Assembly (NCBI RefSeq): GCF_007855645.1
Contig: NZ_CP042261.1
Coordinates: 1 to 37,500 of the forward strand
DNA: 37,500 nt
Reading direction: 5' to 3'
Source of the DNA: Qingshengfaniella alkalisoli
GTDB lineage: Bacteria; Pseudomonadota; Alphaproteobacteria; Rhodobacterales; Rhodobacteraceae
Shown here: positions 1 through 7,988 of the stretch, one piece after another
Layout: every line of letters begins with the position of its first letter
How positions within the stretch are numbered: position 1 is the stretch's first letter
The notes under the pieces: model-generated
Told to the model about the DNA's origin: nothing
Databases searched by the model: none
What the model saw: the letters and a program-made list of their open reading frames with translations, nothing else
Program-made: the position numbers and the translations under genes

Positions 1-40
1 CGGGGCTGTCTGATCGTTCGGATGGCTAACGCGGAACTGT

Positions 41-56
41 CCTGACTTCTGTCAGG
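41..56. repeat. Short perfect inverted repeat upstream of dnaA
   Basis: CCTGAC and GTCAGG flank a TTCT loop, giving a 6-bp perfect hairpin. No T-run follows, so it does not look like an intrinsic terminator of whatever lies left of the window. The same CCTGAC/GTCAGG arms recur in the longer hairpin between dnaA and dnaN. Its role is unknown; it could be the end of the upstream transcript or a control site for dnaA. Confidence 0.4.
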
Positions 57-172
57 CAGACGGGATTCAATTGCGATTTCCCGTGCGGTCGAGTCGTTGC
101 TAATCGCGCGAAGACCGCGTGGAACCGTATTCGGCAGGGCAGGCCGAGCGTGAACAAATGGAACTGGGCTGT

Positions 173-1576
173 ATGACAGACGAAACTTGGGGGCAGGTGC
201 AGGACGCACTTCTGAATTCGATCGGTGAGCACAACTACAAGACCTGGATAACGCCGTTGGACTTCCTCGATTGCGAGGATGGCGTGGCGCGCTTCAATGT
301 GCCGACCAACTTTATCGGCAATTGGGTCAACCGGAACTATTCAGATCAGATCATCCGGCATCTACATTCGGTCGGTGCCAAGGTGCGTCGAGTCGAATTC
401 AAGGTGGGCGGGCAGTCGCGTGTGGCTGACAGCAGTGTAAAGCCAAACCAGACGATATCGCAGGGTTCCCCACAGGCTAAGGCCGTCCCGGTGCCGCGCT
501 CCGCTTCTGTTGCGGAGGCGACGGATGATGACGCTGTTGGCGGTGCGGTCCTGGACTCCCGCTTCACCTTCGACAGTTTCGTTGTCGGAAAGCCCAATGA
601 GCTGGCCCACGCCGCCGCCCGCCGCGTCGCCGAGGGTGGGCCCGTAACTTTTAATCCGTTGTTTCTTTACGGGGGCGTCGGGCTGGGCAAAACTCACTTG
701 ATGCACGCCATTGCATGGCAGATGAAACATCGTGATCCAAACCTCCGCATCGTCTACCTGTCGGCCGAACAGTTCATGTATCGCTTCGTGCAGGCGCTGC
801 GCGAAAAGCAGATGCTGGACTTCAAGCAGCTGTTTCGATCCGTGGATGTGCTGATGGTCGATGACGTGCAATTCATCGCCGGAAAAGACAGTACGCAAGA
901 CGAATTTTTCCACACCTTCAATGCGCTGGTGGATCAGCAGAAGCAGATCATCATTTCCGGAGACCGTGCGCCGGGCGAGATCAAGGACATGGAAGAGCGC
1001 ATCAAGTCGCGTCTTCAATGCGGCCTGGTTGTCGATCTTCACCCGACTGACTACGAATTGCGGCTCGGTGTTCTCCAGCAAAAGGTCGAGCAGTACAGCC
1101 TGCAATATCCTGGGCTTCAGATCGCCGACGGTGTTCTGGAATTTCTGGCCCATCGCATTTCGACAAACGTGCGCGTGCTGGAAGGTGCGCTAATGCGCCT
1201 GTTTGCCATGGCATCGCTGGTCGGTCGTGAAATCTCGATGGAGATGACGCAAGACTGCCTGTCAGATGTTCTGCGTGCATCGGAGCGCAAGATCACCATC
1301 GAAGAAATTCAGCGCCGAGTGTCCGAGCATTACAACATCAGGCTCTCCGAAATGATCGGGCCGACCCGTGTTCGTACGATTGCCCGACCCCGCCAGATAG
1401 CAATGTATCTATGCAAGTCGCTGACGACGCGGTCCTTGCCGGAAATCGGGCGTCGCTTCGGCGGTCGCGATCACACGACGATTATGCATGGCGTCAAGCG
1501 GATTGACGAACTGCGCGTGAAGGACGGCCAAATCGCGGACGACATCGAATTGCTGCGCCGCAGCCTTGAAGCCTGA
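173..1576 (+). CDS. dnaA: Chromosomal replication initiator protein DnaA
   Basis: AAA+ ATPase that binds DnaA boxes and melts the origin. From the ATG at 173 it is 467 aa. Domain I is at the N-terminus (a WGQV...NYKTWI segment of the usual type), followed by a variable linker rich in Ser/Pro/Ala around residues 80-125. The Walker A motif GGVGLGKT lies at about 167-174 and Walker B LMVDD at about 227-231. The DNA-binding signature GGRDHTTIMHG sits near residue 430. In-frame upstream starts exist (GTG at 119, ATG at 158), but family members begin with the MT-x-E-x-WG stretch encoded from 173, and GGAACTGGG lies just before it. dnaN follows on the same strand, then recF, the classic gene order near a replication origin. 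No convincing cluster of DnaA boxes is visible in the 118 nt to its left, so the origin itself may lie outside. Confidence 0.96.
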   Translation: MTDETWGQVQDALLNSIGEHNYKTWITPLDFLDCEDGVARFNVPTNFIGNWVNRNYSDQIIRHLHSVGAKVRRVEFKVGGQSRVADSSVKPNQTISQGSPQAKAVPVPRSASVAEATDDDAVGGAVLDSRFTFDSFVVGKPNELAHAAARRVAEGGPVTFNPLFLYGGVGLGKTHLMHAIAWQMKHRDPNLRIVYLSAEQFMYRFVQALREKQMLDFKQLFRSVDVLMVDDVQFIAGKDSTQDEFFHTFNALVDQQKQIIISGDRAPGEIKDMEERIKSRLQCGLVVDLHPTDYELRLGVLQQKVEQYSLQYPGLQIADGVLEFLAHRISTNVRVLEGALMRLFAMASLVGREISMEMTQDCLSDVLRASERKITIEEIQRRVSEHYNIRLSEMIGPTRVRTIARPRQIAMYLCKSLTTRSLPEIGRRFGGRDHTTIMHGVKRIDELRVKDGQIADDIELLRRSLEA

Positions 1577-1618
1577 GTCAAACTCGCAACAATCCACGGA
1601 AACTGCGCAGAATCAGAA

Positions 1619-1646
1619 CCTGACAAGCTGATAGGGGCTTGTCAGG
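1619..1646. repeat. 10-bp perfect hairpin between dnaA and dnaN
   Basis: CCTGACAAGC (1619-1628) and GCTTGTCAGG (1637-1646) are exact reverse complements around an 8-nt loop. No T-run follows. The right arm contains TTGTCA, a good -35 hexamer for dnaN, so the hairpin may overlap a promoter instead of ending the dnaA message. Its outer arms match the hairpin at 41-56. Confidence 0.6.
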
Positions 1647-1666
1647 TGGCTGAAATCCGCTAGCGT
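1639..1666 (+). promoter_or_regulatory. Possible dnaN promoter
   Basis: TTGTCA at 1639-1644 and TAGCGT at 1661-1666 are 16 nt apart, and the dnaN start is 30 nt further on. The -35 is good and the -10 is weak. The -35 is embedded in the right arm of the hairpin at 1619-1646. This is inference from spacing and consensus only. Confidence 0.33.
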
Positions 1667-1695
1667 CGCAGTCCCTTCCAACGGAGGAAAAGGAC

Positions 1696-2814
1696 ATGAA
1701 GGTCAGTATCGAACGCGGCTCACTTCTCAAGGCCGTATCGCAAGCTCAATCGGTCGTGGAACGTCGCAATACGATCCCGATTCTGGCCAATGTCCTGATC
1801 GAGGCAGAAGGCGACACGCTGCGTTTCCGTGCGACGGATCTGGATATCGAGGTGATCGATGTTGCGCCTGCGCAGGTCACACAGGCTGGTGCCACGACGG
1901 TCAATGCCGTGATGTTCCACGAAATTACACGCAAACTGCCCGATGGCGCTTTGGTCCAACTGACGGCTGACGCCGTGTCCGGCCAGCTTCTTGTCGAGGC
2001 CGGGCGGTCACAGTTCAAGCTCGCCACGCTGCCGAAGGAAGACTTTCCGGCGATGGCAACCACGGAATATACTGCGAATTTTACCGCTCCAGCACCGACT
2101 TTGCGGCGCCTTTTCGACAAGTCGAAATTCGCGATCTCGACCGAAGAAACACGCTACTACCTGAACGGTGTTTACATGCATGTGGCCGAATCCGATGGGC
2201 AGCCAGTTCTTCGCTGTGTTGCCACCGATGGTCACCGACTGGCCCGTATTGATGCCGAACTGCCCGCCGGCGCCGAGGCCATGCCGGGCGTGATTGTTCC
2301 TCGCAAGACCGTGGGTGAACTGCGGAAGCTGCTTGATGATGACGACACTGAAATTGCAGTGTCGGTGTCTGAAACCAAGGTGCGGTTTGCGACGCCCGAA
2401 ATCACGCTGACCTCCAAGGTCATTGATGGAACGTTCCCGGATTATACTCGCGTCATCCCGTCAGGCAATCCCAAGCGCCTGGAAGTCGATGCGGCTGATT
2501 TCGCCAAGGCGGTTGACCGCGTTGCCACCGTGTCGAGCGAACGCTCGCGCGCGGTGAAGTTGTCATTGGACGAAGACCGCCTGACCCTTTCCGTCAATGC
2601 GCCAGACAGCGGAGCGGCGGAAGAAGAGCTTGCCGTTGCATATGGCGACGAGAAGCTGGAGATAGGCTTCAACGCGAAATACCTTCTGGAGATTGCCAGC
2701 CAGGTAGATCGCGAGAACGCGGTGTTCATGTTCAATTCTTCCGGTGATCCGACGCTTATGCATGAAGGCAATGACCTGTCCGCGGTCTATGTCGTCATGC
2801 CGATGCGCGTATAA
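1696..2814 (+). CDS. dnaN: DNA polymerase III beta subunit (sliding clamp)
   Basis: Ring-shaped clamp that holds the replicative polymerase and other DNA enzymes on DNA; it works as a homodimer. The 372 aa match the normal length, with the triple repeat of the clamp fold throughout. Recognisable segments include VVERRNTIPILANV near residue 20, ATDGHRLA near 177 and a C-terminal PMRV ending, which is the canonical clamp tail (PMR-hydrophobic). A strong Shine-Dalgarno (GGAGGAAAAGGAC) precedes the ATG at 1696. The 119-nt gap from dnaA holds a hairpin and a candidate promoter, so it may be transcribed independently as well as from dnaA. recF begins 23 nt after its stop. Confidence 0.97.
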   Translation: MKVSIERGSLLKAVSQAQSVVERRNTIPILANVLIEAEGDTLRFRATDLDIEVIDVAPAQVTQAGATTVNAVMFHEITRKLPDGALVQLTADAVSGQLLVEAGRSQFKLATLPKEDFPAMATTEYTANFTAPAPTLRRLFDKSKFAISTEETRYYLNGVYMHVAESDGQPVLRCVATDGHRLARIDAELPAGAEAMPGVIVPRKTVGELRKLLDDDDTEIAVSVSETKVRFATPEITLTSKVIDGTFPDYTRVIPSGNPKRLEVDAADFAKAVDRVATVSSERSRAVKLSLDEDRLTLSVNAPDSGAAEEELAVAYGDEKLEIGFNAKYLLEIASQVDRENAVFMFNSSGDPTLMHEGNDLSAVYVVMPMRV

Positions 2815-2820
2815 TCGGTC

Positions 2821-2834
2821 GGGCCGAAGGGCCC
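2821..2834 (+). promoter_or_regulatory. Small hairpin covering the recF ribosome-binding region
   Basis: GGGCC (2821-2825), loop GAAG, GGCCC (2830-2834) forms a 5-bp GC stem ending 3 nt before the recF ATG. The only purine-rich ribosome-binding candidate (GAAGGG) is within it. It may lower recF translation relative to dnaN; that is inference. Confidence 0.35.
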
Positions 2835-2837
2835 GCC

Positions 2838-3941
2838 ATGTCGCTTTCTATTCAGAAACTAGAGTTATCATACTTCCGATCGCATCGGAGGGCTTCGCTT
2901 GGCTTGGATGGCAGGCCTGTCGCCTTGTTTGGCGCGAATGGGGCAGGCAAGACCAACCTGATCGAAGCTGTGTCGCTGCTGTCCCCGGGGCGCGGGATGC
3001 GGCGGGCGCAGGCAACGGAATTAATGCGCCGGCCTGAAACGCTCGGTTGGAAGATATCGGCGCAAATCGCTGGCCCAACGGGCGTCCAGGAGATCGAGAC
3101 GCGGGCAGAGGCCGGTGAACCGCGGCAGACGCGGATCAACGGAAAGCTTGTGCCCCAGACGCAGTTGGCACGGATTATACGAGTGCTGTGGCTGGTGCCC
3201 TCCATGGACCGGCTATGGATTGAAGGCGCCGAGGGGCGCCGCCGCTTTCTGGATCGCATCGCGTTGAGCTTTCGTCCAGATCATGCGGACGCGGCGCTGG
3301 CCTATGAAAAGGCGATGCGCGAAAGGAACCGTCTTCTGAAGGATCAGGTATCCGACGCGCGGTGGTATGATGCATTGGAGGCTCAGATGGCGAAAGCCGG
3401 TGAAGCGATTACGCTGAACCGGACCGACGCGATCGCGCGGCTGGCCAAGGCGCAGGCTGATGCGGAGACAGCGTTTCCCGTAGCGGAACTGGCGCTGCTC
3501 GGGCCGGATGGGGGTGACTATCCGTTGACCGAGCCTGATCTTCTGGCGGCATTCGCCGAGTCTCGCGCGGCTGATCTGCGGGCAGGACGTTCACTGGTTG
3601 GGCCGCATCGCGCAGATTTGTCGGCGGTGTATGCCGTGAAAGGCGTTCTTGCTGCGCAATCTTCCACTGGCGAGCAGAAGGCCCTTCTGATTTCCCTGAT
3701 CCTCGCGAACTGCCGGGCGCTGGCCGAGGATCTCGGTGCTCCGCCGATCATCTTGCTGGACGAGGTCGCGGCGCACTTGGATGCGAACCGCCGCGCAGCA
3801 CTGTATGACGAGATTTGCGCGCTAGGGGCTCAGGCTTTCATGACAGGCACCGGGGCGGAACTGTTCTCTGAACTCGGTGAACGTGCCCAGCATTTCTCGG
3901 TGACCGAGCAAAACGGCGAGTCTTCGGTTAAGGCCCACTGA
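2838..3941 (+). CDS. recF: DNA replication and repair protein RecF
   Basis: SMC/ABC-type ATPase that, with RecO and RecR, loads RecA at single-strand gaps. Length is 367 aa, normal for the family. Walker A GANGAGKT is at residues 32-39 after an SxRSHxxxxL-type opening, the ABC signature is STGEQKALL near residue 275, and Walker B IILLDE with the following D-loop AAHLD is near 305. The ATG at 2838 fits the family start. It follows dnaN by 23 nt and is surely co-transcribed. It converges with the lytic transglycosylase gene, leaving only 5 nt between the stops. recO, its functional partner, is also in this window near 23 kb. Confidence 0.96.
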   Translation: MSLSIQKLELSYFRSHRRASLGLDGRPVALFGANGAGKTNLIEAVSLLSPGRGMRRAQATELMRRPETLGWKISAQIAGPTGVQEIETRAEAGEPRQTRINGKLVPQTQLARIIRVLWLVPSMDRLWIEGAEGRRRFLDRIALSFRPDHADAALAYEKAMRERNRLLKDQVSDARWYDALEAQMAKAGEAITLNRTDAIARLAKAQADAETAFPVAELALLGPDGGDYPLTEPDLLAAFAESRAADLRAGRSLVGPHRADLSAVYAVKGVLAAQSSTGEQKALLISLILANCRALAEDLGAPPIILLDEVAAHLDANRRAALYDEICALGAQAFMTGTGAELFSELGERAQHFSVTEQNGESSVKAH

Positions 3942-3946
3942 CAATT

Positions 3947-5113
3947 CTAGAGCGCGTTAAGGAGCTGTGCCGTTGGCCAGGCATCGGCGGGCAAGCCGAG
4001 GCGCTGTTGCTCCTTCTGCACTGCGTCCCGTGTCATCGCGCCAAGGATGCCATCGACGCCACCCACATCATGACCACGCGCTTGCAGTTTCTGTTGAAGT
4101 TGCTGAACCTGCTGTCCCGAGAAGGCGGGCGATGGGTTGCCTGCATCGAATATGGGCGCGCCTTCCAGCCGCGTGGCGAAGTAGGCGGCGGTCGTGACAT
4201 AGGTGAAGCTCTTGTTCCATTCGAAGAACACGCGAAAATTGGGATAGGCGAGGAAGGCAGGCCCGTTCCGCCCCATGGGCAACAGCAAAGACGCGGACAT
4301 GTTGCCGGATGGCAGCCCGCTTGCCCGCGGGCGCACGCCTGCGTCGGCCCACTGGCTCACTGGAAGCTGTGTGCCGAGGCCAGACTTGCTCCAATCAAGG
4401 CTTGATGGAACCGTGACTTCCTGAAGCCAGGGCTCGTTGGGCCGCCAGCCCAGCCCACGCAGCATCCGTGCGCCAGAAGTCAACGCGTCAGGCGGCGAGG
4501 TTTTCAGGCTGACCTGGCCATCCCCATCCGCATCGACGCCGTTTCGCAGTATGTCTTCAGGCAGCATCTGTACCATGCCTATCTCGCCCGCCCAGGCGCC
4601 CGTGGTGCGGGCCGGGTCGAAATCGCCGCGCTGATAAAGCTCCAGTGCTGCGAAGACTTGGGGTCGGAAAAGCTCTGGACGGCGGCAGTCATGTGCAAGT
4701 GTCAAAAGCGCGTTGCGCGTGTTGAAATTGCCTTGGACCGCGCCGTAGTCCGTTTCCAGCCCCCAGAACGCCAATAAGACCCCTCGTGATACGCCGTACT
4801 CGCGTTCGATGCGGTCGAAGGTAGATTTCCATTTATGTGCGTTGGCGGCGCCCGTCTGAAGTCTGTTGGCGCTGATTAGTCGTCGGGCAAATTCGGTGAA
4901 GGAAAGCTGGAAAATACCTTGCGCGCGGTCCGCCCTGATGACGCTGCCGTCTTGCGCCGCGCCGCTCAGGAAACGGTCGATGGTTGCGGTATCATATCCG
5001 CGTTGAATAGCTTCGGACTTAATACCACCCAGGAAATCTGAAAAACCGCCCCCGCATTGGGCGGCCGCATTGCTCGTCGAAAGACAGGTGATCATAATGA
5101 TCAGTAGCTTCAT
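3947..5113 (-). CDS. Secreted lytic murein transglycosylase (MltB/SLT_2 type) with peptidoglycan-binding domain
   Basis: Predicted to cleave the MurNAc-GlcNAc bond of peptidoglycan in the periplasm, forming 1,6-anhydro ends. The 388-aa protein starts with a signal peptide (hydrophobic LLIIMITCL core, likely cut after Ala-Ala-Ala at about residue 18). There is no lipobox around a cysteine, so it is probably soluble, unlike E. coli MltB. The catalytic domain spans roughly 25-320, with the active Glu in the WGLETDYG motif (Glu120) and a later MVQMLPEDIL segment. The C-terminal ~55 residues form a PG_binding_1 module (QVQQLQQKL...GVDGILGAMTRDAV). It converges on recF and diverges from the receiver gene to its right. 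Family-level assignment is firm; the mlt paralogue name is not. Confidence 0.9.
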   Translation of the reverse strand: MKLLIIMITCLSTSNAAAQCGGGFSDFLGGIKSEAIQRGYDTATIDRFLSGAAQDGSVIRADRAQGIFQLSFTEFARRLISANRLQTGAANAHKWKSTFDRIEREYGVSRGVLLAFWGLETDYGAVQGNFNTRNALLTLAHDCRRPELFRPQVFAALELYQRGDFDPARTTGAWAGEIGMVQMLPEDILRNGVDADGDGQVSLKTSPPDALTSGARMLRGLGWRPNEPWLQEVTVPSSLDWSKSGLGTQLPVSQWADAGVRPRASGLPSGNMSASLLLPMGRNGPAFLAYPNFRVFFEWNKSFTYVTTAAYFATRLEGAPIFDAGNPSPAFSGQQVQQLQQKLQARGHDVGGVDGILGAMTRDAVQKEQQRLGLPADAWPTAQLLNAL

Positions 5114-5191
5114 CTTCGCCTCCGTGTAAGCGTTAGCGGGTGTCGTCTTGAGAACAATATGACCTGACCATTTAGACAGGTAAGGGACTTG

Positions 5192-5206
5192 TTAACTGAG
5201 TGTTAG
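5192..5206. promoter_or_regulatory. CtrA-like box 1 (TTAA-N7-TTAG)
   Basis: TTAA at 5192-5195, seven bases, then TTAG at 5203-5206. The CtrA consensus in Alphaproteobacteria is TTAA-N7-TTAA, so this differs at one base. It lies 64 nt before the receiver gene start and in the shared intergenic region with the divergent transglycosylase gene. Confidence 0.3.
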
Positions 5207-5226
5207 GGTGCAGGCTATCATAAGTA

Positions 5227-5241
5227 TTAATCCCTAGTTAC
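5227..5241. promoter_or_regulatory. CtrA-like box 2 (TTAA-N7-TTAC)
   Basis: TTAA at 5227-5230, seven bases, then TTAC at 5238-5241, again one base off the CtrA consensus. It is 35 bp from box 1 and 29 nt before the receiver gene start. Two near-matches in 50 bp are more suggestive than either alone, although the region is AT-rich. Confidence 0.3.
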
Positions 5242-5269
5242 CCAATTAGGTGAGCTGAGAAACATTCAG

Positions 5270-5632
5270 ATGTCTGTCCTCATCGTCGAAAGCAATCCTG
5301 AACTGGCGCGGCTTTGGCAGCGCCATCTGGAGCGCCAGGGACGTAAAGTCGTAACGGCACGTACCCAGCACGAAGCGATCAACATGTTGCAAAGCGAACA
5401 TGTGTCGATCATCGTATTGGATGTGGTGCTGGAAGAGGGCAGTGCGCTGGCAGTGGCCGACTATGCCAGCTACCGCTACCCGGACGTGCGTGTCGTGTTT
5501 GTGTCGTCGAGCAATTTTTTCTCAGACGGGTCCATCTTCAACCATTCCGCAAATGCCTGCGCTTATATCCCGACAAGCGCACCGCCAGATGATCTGGCGG
5601 CGCTTGTCGATCACTACGAGGTGCATCTCTAG
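5270..5632 (+). CDS. Single-domain response regulator (receiver only), atypical
   Basis: A 120-aa receiver domain with no output domain, so it would act by protein-protein contact or as a phosphate sink. The fold is recognisable: the first strand VLIVES, the phospho-acceptor Asp51 in IIVLDVVL, and the VVFVSSS strand carrying the switch Ser. Two usual active-site features are altered. The acidic pair after strand 1 is reduced to Glu7 followed by Ser-Asn, and the conserved Lys-Pro after strand 5 is replaced by Pro-Thr-Ser (AYIPTSAPPDD). Phosphorylation may therefore be weak or absent. No histidine kinase is nearby. Its stop overlaps by 4 nt the end of the convergent reductase gene. Two CtrA-like boxes lie upstream. 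Confidence 0.85.
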   Translation: MSVLIVESNPELARLWQRHLERQGRKVVTARTQHEAINMLQSEHVSIIVLDVVLEEGSALAVADYASYRYPDVRVVFVSSSNFFSDGSIFNHSANACAYIPTSAPPDDLAALVDHYEVHL

Positions 5633-6603
5633 TCGCGCCCGTGTGGCTCATCCCAATCGATAATCGGATTGATGGGAATGATGCGGTTGGGGTTAATGGT
5701 TTCATGGCTGTAGTGGTAGTGGCGAACATAGTGCTCCGGATACACAGTGCTGCGGACATTTAGAAACTGGTATAGTTCTCGTGCGTAGGGCCACAGGTTG
5801 GCATAGTCGATCAGGCGCCGTCGATTGCATTTGAAGTGCAGGTGATACACCGGGTCGAAGCGCAGAAGCGTTGGCAGCAGCCGCCAATCGGCTTCAGTTA
5901 TACGTTCGCCTGTCAGATACCGCTGACGTGACAGCAGATCCTCCAGCCAGTCCATCGTATCGAGCACCCCGTGCACAGCCTCGTCATAGGCCGATTGAGA
6001 GGTTGCAAAGCCTGCCTTGTAGACGCCGTTGTTGAACCCGTTGTAGACGCGTTCGTTCACGACTTCGATGTCCTGACGCAGGTCTTCGGGCCAATAGTCG
6101 TCCGTGTTGCCCGTGATCCCATCAAAGGCGGAGTTGAACATGCGGATGATCTCGCTCGATTCGTTCGACACGATCGTCCCGCGTTCCTTGTCCCACAGCA
6201 CAGGGACGGTGACGCGCCCGCTGATGTCGGGCACGGCGTCGGTATAGACCTGCCGCAGGAAATCATGGCCTTTCAACATGTCGCCGGTCGCGCCGGGAAA
6301 GTCCGTGGAGAAGGTCCAGCCATCGGACAGCATGTCAGGATGCACGACGGAGATATCGATATGACCTTCAAGTTCTTTGATAGCGCGATAGATCAGCGTC
6401 CTGTGTGCCCAAGGGCATGCATAGGACACGTAGAGGTGATAACGTCCGCTTTCTGACTTGAAACCGCCTTCCCCGGATGGCCCCGCGCTGCCATCGGCTG
6501 TAACCCAGTTGCGGAAACCGGCGTTGGAGCGCACGAATTTGCCGCCCGTGGACTTGGTGTCGTACCAGTTGTCATGCCAGACACCGTCAATCAGCTGTCC
6601 CAT
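5629..6603 (-). CDS. Glutathionyl-hydroquinone reductase (YqjG/ECM4 family)
   Basis: Xi-class glutathione transferase that reduces glutathionyl-hydroquinones to hydroquinones using GSH. The 324-aa protein (start at 6603) carries the catalytic Cys63 in the SYACPWAHR motif, the hallmark of the class, preceded by the long N-terminal segment typical of YqjG. The C-terminal helical domain has the ITEADWRLLPTLLRFDPVYHLHFKCN signature region, which supports the hydroquinone-reductase subclass over ordinary GSTs. An in-frame start 15 nt further upstream exists, but GGAGGAAGAC sits directly before the ATG at 6603. It lies 100 nt downstream of the C-S lyase gene on the same strand, with a 7-bp inverted repeat (6671-6677/6688-6694) between them. 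Confidence 0.93.
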   Translation of the reverse strand: MGQLIDGVWHDNWYDTKSTGGKFVRSNAGFRNWVTADGSAGPSGEGGFKSESGRYHLYVSYACPWAHRTLIYRAIKELEGHIDISVVHPDMLSDGWTFSTDFPGATGDMLKGHDFLRQVYTDAVPDISGRVTVPVLWDKERGTIVSNESSEIIRMFNSAFDGITGNTDDYWPEDLRQDIEVVNERVYNGFNNGVYKAGFATSQSAYDEAVHGVLDTMDWLEDLLSRQRYLTGERITEADWRLLPTLLRFDPVYHLHFKCNRRRLIDYANLWPYARELYQFLNVRSTVYPEHYVRHYHYSHETINPNRIIPINPIIDWDEPHGRD

Positions 6604-6703
6604 GTCTTCCTCCATCAATTGCTTGCTTCAGATATAGGACAGCTGGGCCGCGATGTTGTTCCCTATTTCCGCGCAGGCCGTTCCGGACCTGCGCACAATG
6701 GGG

Positions 6704-7876
6704 CTATTGCAGATCGCTGAAGGCGTCTTGCAGGCGTTCGACAGCCATTTCGATATGTCTACGTGGCATGGCGATGTTGAAGCGCAGGAAGCTTTCGCCG
6801 CCTTGGCCAAACGTATCACCGTGGCTTGCGGCAATCTTGGCGTGTTTCTGGACGCGGTCGATCATTTCGGACATTGCCATTCCGGTTCCACTGAAATCCA
6901 CCCATGACAGGTAGGTGCCTTCGAGGGGCATAGATGAAAGTCCGGGGATATGATTGATGCCAGCGTCGAACAGCTTGCGGTTCGCGTCGAGATATTCGAC
7001 CAGTTCATCTACCCAGGCAGCACCTTCCGGCGTGTATGCAGCTGTCACCATATTGAGCCCGAAAGCGTTGGGAGACAGCCCCAAGGCGCTCATCCTGGCG
7101 GCAAGCCGTTTGCGAAGCTCGGGACATTCGATGATCACATTGCCGACGTCGCTGCCGGCAATGTTGAACGTCTTGGTGGCCGCCGTCATCATGATCAGCC
7201 GCTCGGTCATTTGCGGATCGACGGTCGACATGGGAACGTGCTTGTTGTCGGGGTACACCAGATCATGGTGAATTTCGTCGCTGATCAGAAGCAGATCGTG
7301 ACGCTTGCAGAAATCGGCCACCTGCTGCAGTTCATCCCGTGTCCAGACGCGCCCGCCGGGATTATGGGGTGAGCACAGGATCACCATCTTCGTGCGATCC
7401 GTCACTTGAGCATCGTAGGCGCTGAAATCCATCTCGTAGCGTCCGGCATTATTCACGAGCTCGCATTGTAAAACCTCGCGTCCAGACGCGCGGATCACGC
7501 GATGGAAGGCGTGGTAGACCGGCGTGAAAAGGACAATCTCATCGCCCGGATCGGTGTAGGTGTCGAGGCAGAGCGCCACGCCGTTAACCAAACCATGAGA
7601 CGTGAATATCCAGTCGGGATCGATCATCCATCCGTGCCGGGTGTCCATCCACCACTTGATCGCGCTACGATAGGCGGCATCGCTGCCATAATACCCGTAG
7701 ACGCCGTGATCGACCATGTCCTGTACAGCTTGGCCCACACCTTTCGGCGGGCGAAAGTCCATATCAGCGACCCACATGGCCAACCCGTCTTCGGGCGAAA
7801 CGCCATAGAGCGTCTCCATCTTGTCCCATTTGGAACAATGCGTGCGGCGGCGGTCGATTAACTCGTCGAAACTCAT
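6704..7876 (-). CDS. MalY/PatB-family PLP-dependent cystathionine beta-lyase / aminotransferase
   Basis: Fold-type I PLP enzyme, probably a C-S lyase cleaving cystathionine or related thioethers to homocysteine, pyruvate and ammonia. The 390-aa protein from the ATG at 7876 has MWVADMDF near the start, SPHNPGGRVW in the middle and the PLP lysine in TAATKTFNIAG (about Lys235), a pattern that distinguishes MalY/PatB from MetC. The downstream ATG at 7876 is preferred over the one at 7918 because GGAGATAAGTCC precedes it. In E. coli MalY also modulates MalT; nothing here suggests such a role. The 5' end faces def across about 110 nt. Confidence 0.9.
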   Translation of the reverse strand: MSFDELIDRRRTHCSKWDKMETLYGVSPEDGLAMWVADMDFRPPKGVGQAVQDMVDHGVYGYYGSDAAYRSAIKWWMDTRHGWMIDPDWIFTSHGLVNGVALCLDTYTDPGDEIVLFTPVYHAFHRVIRASGREVLQCELVNNAGRYEMDFSAYDAQVTDRTKMVILCSPHNPGGRVWTRDELQQVADFCKRHDLLLISDEIHHDLVYPDNKHVPMSTVDPQMTERLIMMTAATKTFNIAGSDVGNVIIECPELRKRLAARMSALGLSPNAFGLNMVTAAYTPEGAAWVDELVEYLDANRKLFDAGINHIPGLSSMPLEGTYLSWVDFSGTGMAMSEMIDRVQKHAKIAASHGDTFGQGGESFLRFNIAMPRRHIEMAVERLQDAFSDLQ

Positions 7877-7988
7877 GGACTTATCTCCGGCTATTGTGTC
7901 AGGCAAGCTAGTCATCATGCGGGCGGGCGCAAGACCAAGCGGCTATTCGCAATTGCGAAATGGCGAGTGATTGCCTAAATGGCTTGCC

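Noticed and set aside
1..118. Replication origin directly left of dnaA
   Set aside because: No cluster of TTATCCACA-like boxes or AT-rich unwinding element is visible in the 118 nt available; only a 6-bp hairpin is.
6671..6694. GCGCAGG/CCTGCGC inverted repeat between the C-S lyase and the hydroquinone reductase genes, considered as a terminator
   Set aside because: No T-run follows on the minus strand, and the spacing allows read-through; left as an unexplained hairpin.
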